Assembly: GCF_050003625.1 (NCBI RefSeq)
Contig: NC_134399.1
Span: 152,204,473 to 152,268,472, forward strand
Length of the DNA: 64,000 nt
Direction of reading: 5' to 3'
Source: Haematobia irritans
Lineage: Eukaryota; Arthropoda; Insecta; Diptera; Muscidae
Shown: positions 1 to 10,650 of the stretch, piece by piece
Layout: every line of letters starts with the position of its first letter
Numbering within the stretch: position 1 is the stretch's first letter
Notes under the pieces: generated by a model
The model's database searches: none
What the model was told of the DNA's origin: nothing
Seen by the model: the letters and a program-made list of their open reading frames with translations, nothing else
Program-made: the position numbers and the translations under genes

Positions 1-107
1 CAGCGCTCATTGATAAGAGAGAAGTTCACCAATGTGGTATAACAATGGACTGAATAGTCTAAATGAGCCTGATACATCGGGCTGCCACCTAACCTAACCT
101 AACCTAG
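1..107 (+). mobile_element. tRNA-derived SINE, 3' fragment
   Basis: This is the 3' third of the SINE that is complete at 38517-38858, 30644-30990 and 9314-9625. It carries the conserved block around GGACTGAATAGTCTAA, the GGGCTGCCACC motif, and a tail of CCTAA repeats. The 5' tRNA-like head lies outside the window, so it is not possible to say whether this copy is full length. Confidence 0.85.
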
Positions 108-437
108 ATAACCGTTAAGTGGATGCGACAACCATTCTTTGCGTGTGGCTTCAAATGAAGCTTGACATTCAGTCGAAGCCCGCCAGCTCAGAATTTCTGA
201 CAATGTTAGAACGGCGTGAAAAAGTGCTGCTAAAAAAATCCAACACTCCTTGAAGCCTTATATTTGGATCCGCGTCTTTAGTGCATCATAACGAAGGAGT
301 AATTGCAATTACTGTGTGCTCGAACACATCTTAAAGAAGTGATGATTCAGATTTTGTAGTTTGAGAATCAAGTAAGCCGTAAACATATTTAATAATTCTT
401 TTTCTAAAAATGCTATTTATTGTTTTTTCTCTTTGCA
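108..437. other. unassigned sequence
   Basis: No coding, RNA or repeat signal was recognised here. It is moderately AT-rich and lies between a SINE tail and a MITE. Confidence 0.4.
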
Positions 438-1079
438 CACTGAAAAAAAAAGCATGTCCGGTTCCAAAGATTTTGACTTTACTTTAAAAATTTTGGTATT
501 GATTCCGAGCCAAAGAAGCGGAGAATACAAGTTAGAATACTTTTAAGACACAATTCTCTATTAAATTTAGGTTTTGTGTACTTGCTTCTAGGAAGCAAAT
601 TTTAAGTTTTCGTTTTTTCAGCTTTTTATCTTCATATGCTATCAAAGTCCTTTAAAAACGAGTTAACGACAGCTTTATTTTCCAAATTGAGACTCGACTT
701 CTTGTAGAAATTATGCTATGTTTCAAGTAAAAAACGTCTTTAAAATAAAGTGTTGAAAAACATTGAACGATTTTTTGCTTTGTAGTCAAGAAGCAAAAAG
801 ACAACAAATTTAAAGACAATTTCATTAAATCTAAAGAATTTTTCTGAATTATTAAAGTCAAGTTGACCTTAGCCCAAACATTTTTTCTTTCATGTTATGA
901 TACCCATTTTTAAGTGAAATCACTTAATTATAAGGACAATATATTTGAAAAGTTTATGGACTTTTGGACAAGGACAAAAACTTTATATTAGAGAAATGCG
1001 TCTTCTATACTAAGCAAAATTTGCATTCGTATTTTAAAGACATGAAATCTTTGACCTCACGACAATATTTTTTTCAGTG
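438..1079 (+). mobile_element. MITE-like element, CACTGAAAAAAA family, copy 1
   Basis: The element is bounded by CACTGAAAAAAA at the left and its inverted form TTTTTTTCAGTG at the right. Near full-length copies lie at 26721-27354 and, interrupted, at 49399-51528. The copies share the whole interior, including a block beginning GTCCGGTTCCAAAG near the left end and GACCTCACGACAATA near the right end. It has no plausible coding capacity, so it is a non-autonomous DNA element of about 640 bp. The superfamily is unknown; the short flanks do not give a consistent target duplication. Confidence 0.7.
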
Positions 1080-1325
1080 CAGATAAATAATAGCCAATGC
1101 GATGATCGACCGGATGTTTGTGATACATCGCTTTTGGGTCAATTTTTGAACACCGTAAATGTTGACAAGGAACAAGAAAGCGAAGAAACTGGAAATGAGG
1201 AAGAAAAAAAGCTTTCTATGAAATCGACAACTTTTCGCCAGGACCCTTATCGATTGATAAACCTCTTTTTGAGTTCTGCGAAGCAAAAAAAAAGTAAATT
1301 ATCCGTATTTGTAAAGTGTGGTTAA
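1077..1325 (+). CDS. candidate short coding segment or exon, unknown
   Basis: This 82-codon open frame has no ATG at its 5' end. It starts within the last bases of the MITE and stops just before the mariner at 1332. Its composition looks protein-like: it contains an acidic Glu-rich stretch around residues 30-45, ordinary Ser, Asp and Arg use, and it is less AT-rich than its surroundings. A pyrimidine run followed by TTTCAG lies directly upstream and could act as a 3' splice site, although those bases belong to the MITE terminus. I do not recognise the protein. It may be an exon remnant, an old transposase fragment or chance. Confidence 0.2.
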   Translation: MQINNSQCDDRPDVCDTSLLGQFLNTVNVDKEQESEETGNEEEKKLSMKSTTFRQDPYRLINLFLSSAKQKKSKLSVFVKCG

Positions 1326-1331
1326 ATTGTA

Positions 1332-2209
1332 AGGGCCGATGTTGAATGTGAACCACACCTAAACGCCAAGTTTTTTCCCGAATTTTATTTGACATTTCTC
1401 TATTTCAGACTTACTCAATTTGAACCAATTTGAACAATCCAACAACGTGTTAAATGGTTCCAAGAAATGGCAACAGTGGATGATCAATTTTCGAAAAAAA
1501 TCATCTTCAGTGATGAGCACATTTTCACCTCAGTGGATTCGTCAATAAACTGAATTGCCGCATTTGGGCGAATGAGAATCCAAGAGTGATTGTCGAAAAA
1601 CCAATGCACCCACAAAGAGTGACTGTTTGGTGCGGTTTATGGGCTAGCGGCATCATCGGGCCGTATTTTTTCCAAAATGAGACCGGTCAGACAGTTACTG
1701 TGAATGGTGTTCGCTATCGTGAGATGATAACGAACTTTTTATGGCCCGAATTGGAAGATATGGATGTGCACGATATGTGGTTTCAGCAGGACGGTGCCAC
1801 TTGCCACACAGCTAACGAAACAATGGCTCTTTTGCGCAACAAATTCAAAGGCTGTGTTATCTCACGTAATGGCGATGTCAATTGGCCGCCAAGATCATGT
1901 GATTTGACACCGTTGGACTTTTTTCATTGGGGTTATTTGAAAGAAAAGGTGTACGTCGATAAGCCAGCAACAATTCAAAAGCTAAAGGATGAAATAATTC
2001 GGCACATTAACGGCATAGAGTCTCCATTAGGCCTCAGCGTCATCGAAAATTTGGACCATCGGATGAAGGTGTGCCACCGAGATCGCGGCGCCCATTTGGC
2101 CGATATTTTGTTCCATATATAATTGAGTAATACCAATATATCATAATAAAATAAAATTACAATAATTTCCTAAATAGTTTGTGTTTTATTCAAAATCAAC
2201 ATCGGCCCT
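1332..2209 (+). mobile_element. rosa-type (DD41D) mariner, internally deleted
   Basis: The terminal inverted repeats are AGGGCCGATGTTGA at the left and its exact complement at the right end. The left flank has TA, the normal target of this superfamily; the right flank reads TG, one base away. At 878 bp the element is shorter than an autonomous mariner (about 1.2-1.3 kb), because the DNA-binding N-terminal third of the transposase is absent. It is therefore a non-autonomous deletion derivative. Confidence 0.85.
1440..2122 (+). pseudogene. mariner transposase (DD41D), 5'-deleted and frameshifted
   Basis: The product would cut and paste the element through an RNase H-fold catalytic core using three acidic residues. 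The first Asp is visible near 1510 in FSDEHIFTS and the second in WFQQDGATCHTA near 1790. The third is in SCDLTPLDFF near 1915. Counting from the second to the third gives 41 intervening residues, which is the DD41D spacing of the rosa family rather than the DD34D of classical mariners. A frameshift near 1550 separates the first catalytic Asp from the rest, and the helix-turn-helix domain is missing. The long downstream frame (1586-2122) has no ATG that matches a family start. It cannot make active transposase. Confidence 0.85.
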
Positions 2210-2414
2210 TGAAATTTTAACCAACCTTTATATATTGGCAAAAACTTCGTGGAAAGAGCATTTCTCTGCTCTTAAATTGGTACTGAACGACCTGCGTTAC
2301 AAATCTTTCCGTTGAAAATTTGGAAAAAATTATGTTCGTTAAATTAAACAAATAAATTAATGTGAGATACGCAATAAAACAAGAAACTGTAAAAAATTTA
2401 AGACGGAAAAATTA

Positions 2415-2520
2415 AAACTCCTGCAAAAGAGTTTTATTTTCCGAAGGAAAAAATAAAACTGTAAAAACGAGTATTATTTTTTGAAGGAAAAAATAAAACT
2501 CATAAAAAGGGTTTTATTTA
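2415..2520. repeat. short imperfect tandem repeat, about 40 bp
   Basis: The motif GAAGGAAAAAATAAAACT recurs at 2443 and 2483, and related GAGTTTTATTTT segments precede and follow it. There are about two and a half imperfect units. Confidence 0.6.
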
Positions 2521-2579
2521 TGACCTTTTATTTTTACGTTGAAAAATAACCGTTAACTTTGGAGTTGGGAGCGTTTTTT

Positions 2580-3230
2580 TTTTAACATTACCGTAGATTC
2601 TGAAAGAGCTTTCCGAGATGAATCTATTGGTATATGACAGTATAGGTTGACTCTAACATGAAGAGTTTTTGAGTTTAAATTTACGGTCCCTGCTTCTAAG
2701 GCATACGACTTTGAAGAAGGAACGCAAATTTTCAAGGTTTGTGTCCTAAATTTAACGATAAAAATTTTCGTGTCCTAAATTTAATGAAAAAATGTTTTGA
2801 AGGAAATGTTAATTAATATTCATTAATTTAAAGAAATTTGTCCTTAATATTGTGTAAATTGCGTATCAAAAATTTACGTTGATTATCATTAATATTAGTT
2901 CAATTAAAATCTTTTAACCAAAGAAACAAAAATAAGTAATAGCCAAATTTTGAAGGTTTTTTTTATCGTTAGTCCAAAGATTCAATTTCTCAATTAATTT
3001 AAAGATTATTTCCTTAAATTAAAAATATTTTTCTTTACATTAAGAAAAAATTGCATCACTTCAAAGGCATACGACTTTAAAGATTCGTGTCCTACATTTA
3101 GAGAGAAAAATTTTTACATCAACGATTATGAATATCCTTTTATTTAATTTTTTTTTTATTTTAAATAAAATTTGTACTTAATTTGTGTAAATTGGGTATC
3201 GTGAAATTTAAGTTGCATAAACTTTCATAT
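2580..3230. repeat. degenerate dispersed repeat, AT-rich
   Basis: Phrases such as GGCATACGACTTT and GTGTCCTAAATTTA occur twice here, near 2700 and near 3065. Related phrases appear at 23372-23516, 28310-28495 and 61700-61950. These are probably decayed relatives of the CACTGAAAAAAA MITE group. No coding signal is present. Confidence 0.45.
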
Positions 3231-3234
3231 TAGG

Positions 3235-3640
3235 TCAATATTTTGTCCGTGCAGAGTTCAGATCGATTCTCGGTATGCGCTCGCTTTCATCAACTATGGG
3301 GTCAAAATAAATGCCGAATATTATCGGGAAAATGACAGAATTGAAGCCTTGGGCAGACAAACATTTCGACCGCAGTCAAATATTTCGTCCGATTCAGCGC
3401 CATCGCACTCAGACTACGTCAACCAAGAATGGCTTAACAAGGAGGTCCCTCTCACAATGGCCACCAAATTCTCCGGATTTCAATCCGTTTGAATCCTGAA
3501 GTATTTGAAGAGTTAGATTCGACCTAAAAAATTGACATCATCTCAAAACGGCTCTTCGTCGGGAATGAGCCAAAATACCCCAGAGCTATTTTTGTGCAGC
3601 GTGTGATTCCCATATGGTTTGTCGGCCATAGGGTTTGACG
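3235..3640 (+). pseudogene. Tc1/mariner-superfamily transposase relic
   Basis: Two reading frames each carry pieces of a DDE transposase. One frame reads GVKINAEYYRE and then SDSAPSH with a catalytic-type Asp. The other gives QWPPNSPDFNPFES, which matches the conserved segment around the third catalytic residue of Tc1-like enzymes. The split between frames shows at least one frameshift, and a stop follows directly after the third motif. No terminal inverted repeats were recognised. This is an old decayed copy, different from the rosa and Himar1-like elements nearby. Confidence 0.6.
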
Positions 3641-4855
3641 TTATTTCCGACACTATTTGCTTTTGAATAATAAAATAAAAAATATAGCGCTTTACTTTGT
3701 TGTATTACATATCTGTACTTAATTTACACATATGGAGTAGCAAACTCAACATCAAAAAGACTAAATTATAATTCCTATTATTTTTCGTTTTGAAAATCAT
3801 AACCCTTGCATTTGGGAAAACCGGTGGAAAAGTCTCCAAACTATAATCCAACTGTTGGCAACACAATAAAAACAAAAATAATTTGATAAATTGAAATTTT
3901 CTTTGGACAAAATATATATATATGCTATGGAGGGATACTCTTTGTATGGGAACACTGGCTATTAAATATTAATGAAAATGCAAGACCACATGAATAGAAA
4001 AAATGAAAATAGGAAAAAATAATTGATTTTAGATCAATAGAAAATTAACCGAACAAAATCGATTAGACAATAAAAATTTAAGCGTTACCGAAAAAATGAA
4101 ATCACTGGCGCCAGCCAAAACAAAGACGAAGAAAGGTTTCGCATAATTAAGAGAAAAACGATGATATATTCACACAACGAACGTAAATTGCCTTTGTTCG
4201 ACATTAAAATCGTAAAGAAATCATTTCTCATAAATGGACAGAGCCTACCTAGTGTGCGCTCTATAGCTACAAGTCGGCCACACCAAAAGTAACTTCACCA
4301 GGCAAATCTTCAACATCCAAATGCAAACAAACTTAGGTTGGCGGCGAAGAACAAAGTGCTTGAATGGTTCGATGTTTTGTTAGTATTCACTTCAGTTTTT
4401 TTCATATTTCATATTTAGACCATAGTAAAAAAAATATCCGACGGGGGAAGAAAATTAAAAAAATGAACTTGTTGGCCATCGAATAAACTGTAACGAAAGC
4501 TAAATTCAACAGACACCATATCCCATTATAAGACTCATCATCGACATGGACATCGAGCACATCACCTACAACCTCATCCAAAAACCATGCTGGCAAACAT
4601 GACCAAGAAACACATCGTTGTCATTATGATGATCAGGGATAACAGTACTACTGCTGCAGATAGATCGACATATCCGTCTCTTGAACGCATTAAAACACTG
4701 TAGTTTAGGCGATGTTTTTGGAAGCATTAAAAAAAACTCTATGAAAACTTAAAACTTATATGGACTTAAGTTCGGCCGAAGAGATCGCAGGATTAAATAT
4801 TTTAAAATCCCGAATCCCGGGATTTTTAAAAATTGACCGCGAATGTCAGCACCTA
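3641..4855. other. unassigned AT-rich sequence
   Basis: No gene is seen. A short motif around AATCCCGGGATTTTTAAAAA near 4815 recurs in related form near 4780-4860 and 54780-54860, so at least part of it is repetitive. Confidence 0.4.
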
Positions 4856-6094
4856 ACAGGTCTGATAAATCCACGGTCTAACACATTTTTTTTTGTCAAA
4901 ATACGTTTTTATTATTCAACATAGTTCCCTTCGAGAGCGACACAATGATTATAACGACCTTCCAATTTTTTGATACCATTTTGGTAGTACTACTTCGGTT
5001 TTGCCTCAAAATAGGCCTCAATTTCGGCGATCACCTCTTCATTGCAGCCAAATTTTTTCCCTGCGAGCATCCTTTTGAGGTCTGAGAACGGTGGGTGGGG
5101 AAGCAATTCGAAGCTTAATTCATGAATTTTTGCCATCTTTCTCAATGATTTGTGGCACGGTGCGTTGTCTTGGTGGAACACCACTTTTTTCTTCTTCTGC
5201 ATATGGGGCCGTTTCGCCGCGATTTCGACCTTTAAACGCTCCAATAACGCCATATAATAGTCACTGTTGATGGTTTTTCCCTTCTCAAGATAATCAATAA
5301 AAATTATTCCATGCGCATCCCAAAAAACAGAGACCATTACTTTGCCAGCGGACTTTTGAGTCTTTCCACGCTTCGGAGACGATTCACCGGTCGCTGTCCA
5401 CTCAGCCGATTGTCGATTGGACTCAGGAGTGTAGTGATGGAGCCATGTTTCATCAATTGTCACATATCGACGGAAAAACTCGGGTGTATTACGAGTTAAC
5501 AGCTGCAAACACCGCTCAGCATCATCAACACGTTATTGTTTTTGTTCAAATGTGAGCTCGCGCGTCACCCATTTTGCACAAAGCCTCCGCATATCCAAAT
5601 ATTGATGAATGATATAACCAACACGCTCCTTTGATATCTTTAAGGCCTCTGCTATCTCGATCAACTTCATTTTACGGTCATTCAAAATAATTTTGTGTAT
5701 TTTTTTGATGTTTTCGTCGGTAACCACCACTTTCGGGCGTCCACTGCGTTCACCGTCCTCCGTTCTCATTTCACGACGCTTGAGTTTTGCATACCAATCA
5801 ATTATTGTTGATTTCCCTGGGGCAGAGTCCGGAAACTCATTACCAAGCCAAGTTTTTGCTTCCACCGTATTTTTTCCCTTCAGAAAACAGCATTGTATCA
5901 AAACACCATTTTTTCACAATAACAAAAGTTGCTTCACAAAAGACGCTCTATCTCACAAACTAATTGACTTACAGACGTCAAATTTTGACACGAATCATTT
6001 GAAGGTTGGTACTAAATAAATATGCATTTATATATGCATTTAATACTAACGACGCCTTCTATGTGTCAGACCGGGGACTTATCAGCCAACCTGT
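4856..6094 (-). mobile_element. Himar1-like mariner (irritans subfamily), copy 1
   Basis: The right terminus is the complement of ACAGGTTGGCTGATAAGT followed by CCCCGGTCT, and the left terminus is a decayed version of the same repeat. TA dinucleotides flank both ends at 4854-4855 and 6095-6096. The termini, length (1,239 bp) and transposase match what is known of Himar1 from horn fly. The left repeat has a small deletion and several substitutions. Confidence 0.95.
4912..5909 (-). pseudogene. Himar1-like mariner transposase, inactivated
   Basis: The product is a DD34D mariner transposase that would cut and paste the element at TA sites. The N-terminal helix-turn-helix region and the first catalytic Asp (IDETWLHHY) and second catalytic Asp (HQDNAPCH) are readable. 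At least four lesions are visible. About 16 bases are lost just after the start ATG, shifting the frame. A Gln codon has become TAA at 5533-5535, between the DNA-binding and catalytic halves. About 36 bases are deleted in frame, so HPPF runs straight into SDLKRML; this removes the SPDLAP block and the third catalytic Asp. A Glu codon near the C terminus has become TAG. The protein cannot be catalytic. Confidence 0.95.
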
Positions 6095-6159
6095 TAGCAA
6101 AGAAAAACTAGTATCCATTTTTAACGTACTCTCAAACAAAGCTGAATGAACCAATCTAG

Positions 6160-6250
6160 AACTGATGTATGCCAATTTTTGCATGGTTGTTAGAGGGCAT
6201 ATACTGACATCAAGTGAAAAATTTCAATCGGATCGTATGGTTCAGAATTA
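6160..6250 (+). repeat. fragment of DINE-like family F internal repeat
   Basis: The phrase CCAATTTTTGCATGGTTGTT followed by TAGAGGGCATATACTGACA matches the internal repeat unit of the elements at 47236-48265 and 59500-60469, with substitutions. It is an isolated decayed unit. Confidence 0.6.
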
Positions 6251-7501
6251 TTCTTCCCACATTGAACCAGTTTCACAATGGAAGTTCACTCTAGCCGATA
6301 ATAAACCATGTATAGCTAACCATGTATATATTGGTATCTGGCATTTTCTCTTCAATAACTTCATAAAGCCAATTCCTTCTACTTCTTATCGGAGAAAGCT
6401 CGTATAACATATATTTGTAAATAATTTGTAGAATTATTAAATTTACTCATAAAATCAGCTTGTATTGATCTAAGTTGAATATAAAACTACTCTCTACATT
6501 CTGTAAAATTAATCAAAATTCAGCTAGCAAATATAATTTACATTTAACCGATGATTTTATGTGGAAACCACTGTATAGAGATTGCAAAGGGTTATTATAA
6601 TATACCGCCTACAAATGAAACACATTGAATTTCCTTAAATGTCCTGATGGATTCAGCGGCTGGTGATACTCAGGAACATTAAACTTCTTGGCAGTTTTAG
6701 ATGAAAAGCAGTTAGTAACTCAGCCGATGATTGTTTTGAGCACAAGATGAGAAAACCCACAAATCGAAAGGGCCACCAAAATGAAATATAAAAGGTGCAC
6801 TACTCAACAAGGCCAAACTATACATAACTGCCAACAAATCATTACGAATGATTAAAAATCCTAACAACAACAAATATGGACTAAATGATAAATAAAAGGC
6901 ACACACGCACAGGCACGAAAGGATTTTGACTTTGAACTAATTTAAAAATTTTACTAAGGCGATCCATGGTACAACAAATAGTACTGGGAAACATTTCGAT
7001 TTAGTTTTTAGCCAACAAATATGATTAGGTTTCGTTTTTTTTTTCTTTAATTTTCTTGATACTGGCAAGAGGATCTGTGAGAAATTGATAAAAGTGTAGA
7101 GTATAGCAGTATATTAGATTGCAAAATTGAAAGTGTGGGAATTTTTTTAATACGTGTATGGAATATTGGAGAAGTTGTTGGTGAAAAACGATTTTCGACA
7201 CGGGTTATAGAAGAGATGTCGGTGAACATTCATTCGTCTCATATCTTAAATAGATTTCTTCGAAAACGCTATCTAATATAGCCCACGAAAAAACTTGAGG
7301 CGAAAACAAAAACCCTAGTATATGTCATGTTTCAACACAATAGCACAATTGCGAATAACGACGACAGATCCATTAGATCGTCTAATAACGCCTTCTTAAC
7401 ACAGTTGCCATTCCTGTCAAAAATAAAATACTAAAATTTGAAGAAAAACTAAAAAAATTACTAAATTTAAAAAGTCTTATTTTTAAGTGTTTGATCAAAT
7501 C
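6251..7501. other. unassigned sequence
   Basis: No gene or recognised repeat is seen between the decayed DINE-like fragment and the minisatellite. Open frames here are short and AT-driven. Confidence 0.4.
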
Positions 7502-10500
7502 TTTTGTCAAAATTTTATTTCTATAGAAAGTTTTGTCAAAATTTTATATCTATAGAAAATTTTGTCTAAATTTTTTTTGTAGAGAAAATTTTATCAAATA
7601 TTTCTTTCTATATAAAATTTTGTCAAAATGTTACTTCTATAGAAAATTTTGTCACTTTTTTGTTTCTATACAAAATTTTGTCAAAATTTTATTTCTAAAG
7701 AAAGTTTTGTCAAAATTTTATTTCTATAGAAAATTTTATCAAAATTTTATTTCTATAGAACATTTTGTCAAAATTGTGTTTCTATAGAAAATTTTATCAA
7801 AATTTTATTTCTAAAGAACATTTTGTCAAAATTTTATGTCTATAGGAAATTTTGTCACAATTTTATTTCTGTGGAAAATTTTGTCAAAATTTTATTTCTA
7901 TAGAAAATTTTGTAAAAATGTTATTTCAAAATTTTATTTCTATAGAAAATTTTATCAAAATTTTATTTCTATAAAAAATTTTGTCAAAATTTTATTTCTA
8001 GAGAAATTTTTTTCAAAATTATATTTCTATAAAAAAATTTTGTCAAAACTTTATTTCTATAGAAAATTTTGTCAAAATTTTATTTCTATAGAAAATTTTA
8101 TCAAAATTTTATTTCTATAAAAAATTTTGTCAAAATTTTATTTCTATAAAAAATTTTGTCAAAATTTTAGTTCCATAGAAAATTTTGTCAAAATTTTAGT
8201 TCTATAGAAAATTTTGTCAAAATTTTATTTCTATAGAAAATTTTGTCAAAATTTTAGTCCCATAGAAAATTTTGTCAAAATTTTAGTTCTGTAGAAAATT
8301 TTATCAAAATTTTATTTCTATAGAAAATTTTGTCAAAATTTTATTTCTATACAAAATTTTGTCAAAATTTTATTTCCATAGAAAATTTTGTCAACATTTT
8401 ATTTCTATAGAAAATTTCGTCAAAATTTAATTTCTATAGAAAATTTTATCAAAATTTTATTTCTATAGAAAATTTTATCAAAATTTTATTTCTATAGATA
8501 ATTTTATCAAAATTTTATTTCTATAGAAAATTTGGTCACAATTTTATTTCTATAGAAAATTTTGTCAACATTTTATTTCTATAGAAAATTTTATCAAAAT
8601 AGTATTTCTATAGAAAATGTTGTCAACATTTTTATTCTATAGAAAATGTTGTCAACATTTTAATTCTATATAAAATTTTGTCACAATATTATTTCTATAG
8701 AAAGTTTTGTCAAAATTTTATTTCTATAGAAAATTTTATCAAAATTTTATTTCTATAGAACATTTTATCACAAATTTATGTCTATAGGAAATTTTGTCAA
8801 AATTTTATTTCTATAGAAAATTTTGTCAAAATTTTATTTCTATAGAAAATTTTGTCAAAATTTTATTTATATAGAAAATTTTGTCAAAATTTTATTTCTA
8901 TAGAAAATTTTGTCAAAATTTTATTTCTATAGAAAATTTAGTCAAAATTTTATTTCTATTGCAAATTTTATCAAAATTTTATTTCTTTAGAAAATGTTGT
9001 CAAAATGTTATTTCAAAATTTTATTTCTATAGAAAATTTTGACAAAATTTTAATTCTATATAAAATTGTGTCACAATATTATTTCTATAGAAAGTTTTGT
9101 CAAAATTTTATTTCTATAAAAAATTTTGTCAAATTGCTTAAAGAACAAAACCAACAATAACAAAACAAAACAAATGGAAAATTTTATTTCTATAGAAAAT
9201 TTAGTCAAAATTTTATTTCTGTAGCAAATTTTATCAAAATTTTATTTCTTTAGAAAATTTTGTCAAAATTTTATTTCTATAGAAAATTTTATCAACATTT
9301 TATTTCTAGAGAAGGTTAGGTTAGGTTAGGTGGCAGCCCGAAGTATCAGGCTCACTTAGACTATTCAGTCCATTGTGATACCACATTGGTGAACTTTTCT
9401 CTTATCACTGGGTGCTGCCCGATTCGATGTTAAGCTCAACGGCGTTCCACATTGCAGTGAAACCACTTAGAGAAGCTTTGAAACCCTCAGAAATGTCACC
9501 AGCATTACTGAGGTGGGATAATCCACCGCTGAAAAACTTTTTGGTGTTCGGTCGAAGCAGGAATCGAACCCACGACCTTGTGTATGCAAGGCGGGCATGC
9601 TAACCATTGCACCACGGTGGCTCCCATTTCTAGAGAAAATTTTATCAAATTTTTATTTCTATACAAAATTTTGTCAAAATTTTATTTCTATAGAAAATTT
9701 TGTCAATTTTTTGTTTCTATAGAAAATTTTGTCAATTTTTTGTTTCTATAGAAAATTTTGTCAATGTTTTATTTCTATAGAAAATTTTGTCAAAATTTTA
9801 CGTCTATAGAAAATGTTGTCAAAATTTTATTTATATAAAAAATTCTGTCAAAATTTTACGTCTATAGAAAATTTTGTCACAATTTTATTTCTATAGAAAA
9901 TTTAGTCAAAATTTTATTTCTATAGAAAGTTTTGTCAAAATTTTATTTCTATAGAAAATTTTGTCAAAATTTTATTTCTATAGAAAGTTTTGTCAAAATT
10001 TTATTTCTATATGAAATTTTGTCAAAATTTTATTTCTATAGAAAATTTTATCAAAATTTTAGTTCTATAGAAAATTTTGTCAAAATTTTATTTCTATAGA
10101 AAATTTTGTCAAAATTTTATTTCTATAGAAAATTTTGTCAAAATTTTATTTCTATAGAAAATTTTGTCAAAATTTTATTTCTATAGAAAATTTTGTCAAA
10201 ATTTTATTTCTATAGAAAATTTTATTTCTATAGAAAATTTTGTCAAAATTTTATTTCTATAGAAAATTTTGTCAAAATTTTATGTCTATAGAAAATTTTG
10301 TCAAAATTTTATTTCTATAGAAAATTTTGTCAAAATTTTATTTCTATGTGAAATTTTGTCAAAATTTTATTTTTATAGAAAATTTTATCAAAATTTTATT
10401 TCTATAGAAAATTTTGTCAAAATTTTACTTCTATAGAAAATTTTGTCAAAATTTTATTTCTATAGAAAATTTTGTCAAAATTTTATTTCTATAGAAAATT

Positions 10501-10613
10501 TTGTCAAAATTTTATTTGTATAGAAATTTTTATCAAAATTTTATTCTATAGAAAAATTTGTCAAAATTGTATTTCTATAGAAAATTTTGTCAAAATTTTA
10601 TTTCTATAGAAAA
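7502..10613. repeat. 29-bp minisatellite array 1, about 95 units
   Basis: A 29-bp unit repeats head to tail. Each unit contains the perfect palindrome TTTCTATAGAAA and a second AT block TTTTGTCAAAATTTTA. Neighbouring units differ by occasional substitutions, so the array is old enough to have diverged, but the period is well kept. It is interrupted at 9127-9179 by a non-repeat segment containing ACCAACAATAACAAAAC and at 9314-9625 by a SINE. The right end passes into a similar (CAAAA)-type sequence in reverse orientation near 10618-10650. Because 29 is not a multiple of three, open frames rotate through the array and have no meaning. Confidence 0.95.
9314..9625 (-). mobile_element. tRNA-derived SINE inserted in the minisatellite
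   Basis: This is a complete minus-strand copy of 312 bp. The tRNA-like head lies at the right end, with the B box GGTTCGATTCC and the A box TGGTGCAATGG readable on the minus strand. The left end is the tail of CCTAA repeats (GGTTA on the plus strand). The perfect 12-bp target duplication ATTTCTAGAGAA lies at 9302-9313 and 9626-9637 and is made of minisatellite sequence. Insertion therefore followed array expansion. The element is expected to be transcribed by RNA polymerase III and mobilised by a LINE in trans. Confidence 0.95.
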
Positions 10614-10650
10614 TGTGCGTTTTGTTTTGTTACTGTTGGTTTTGTTGTTT

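Noticed and set aside
7533..8120. Open frames rich in YFYRKF- and NFVKILF-type words within the 29-bp arrays
   Set aside because: They are translations of the minisatellite; the 29-bp period rotates through all frames and gives these words on both strands.
7502..10613. Regular 29-bp repeats as a possible CRISPR array
   Set aside because: There are no unique spacers between units, the setting is clearly eukaryotic, and no cas genes are present.
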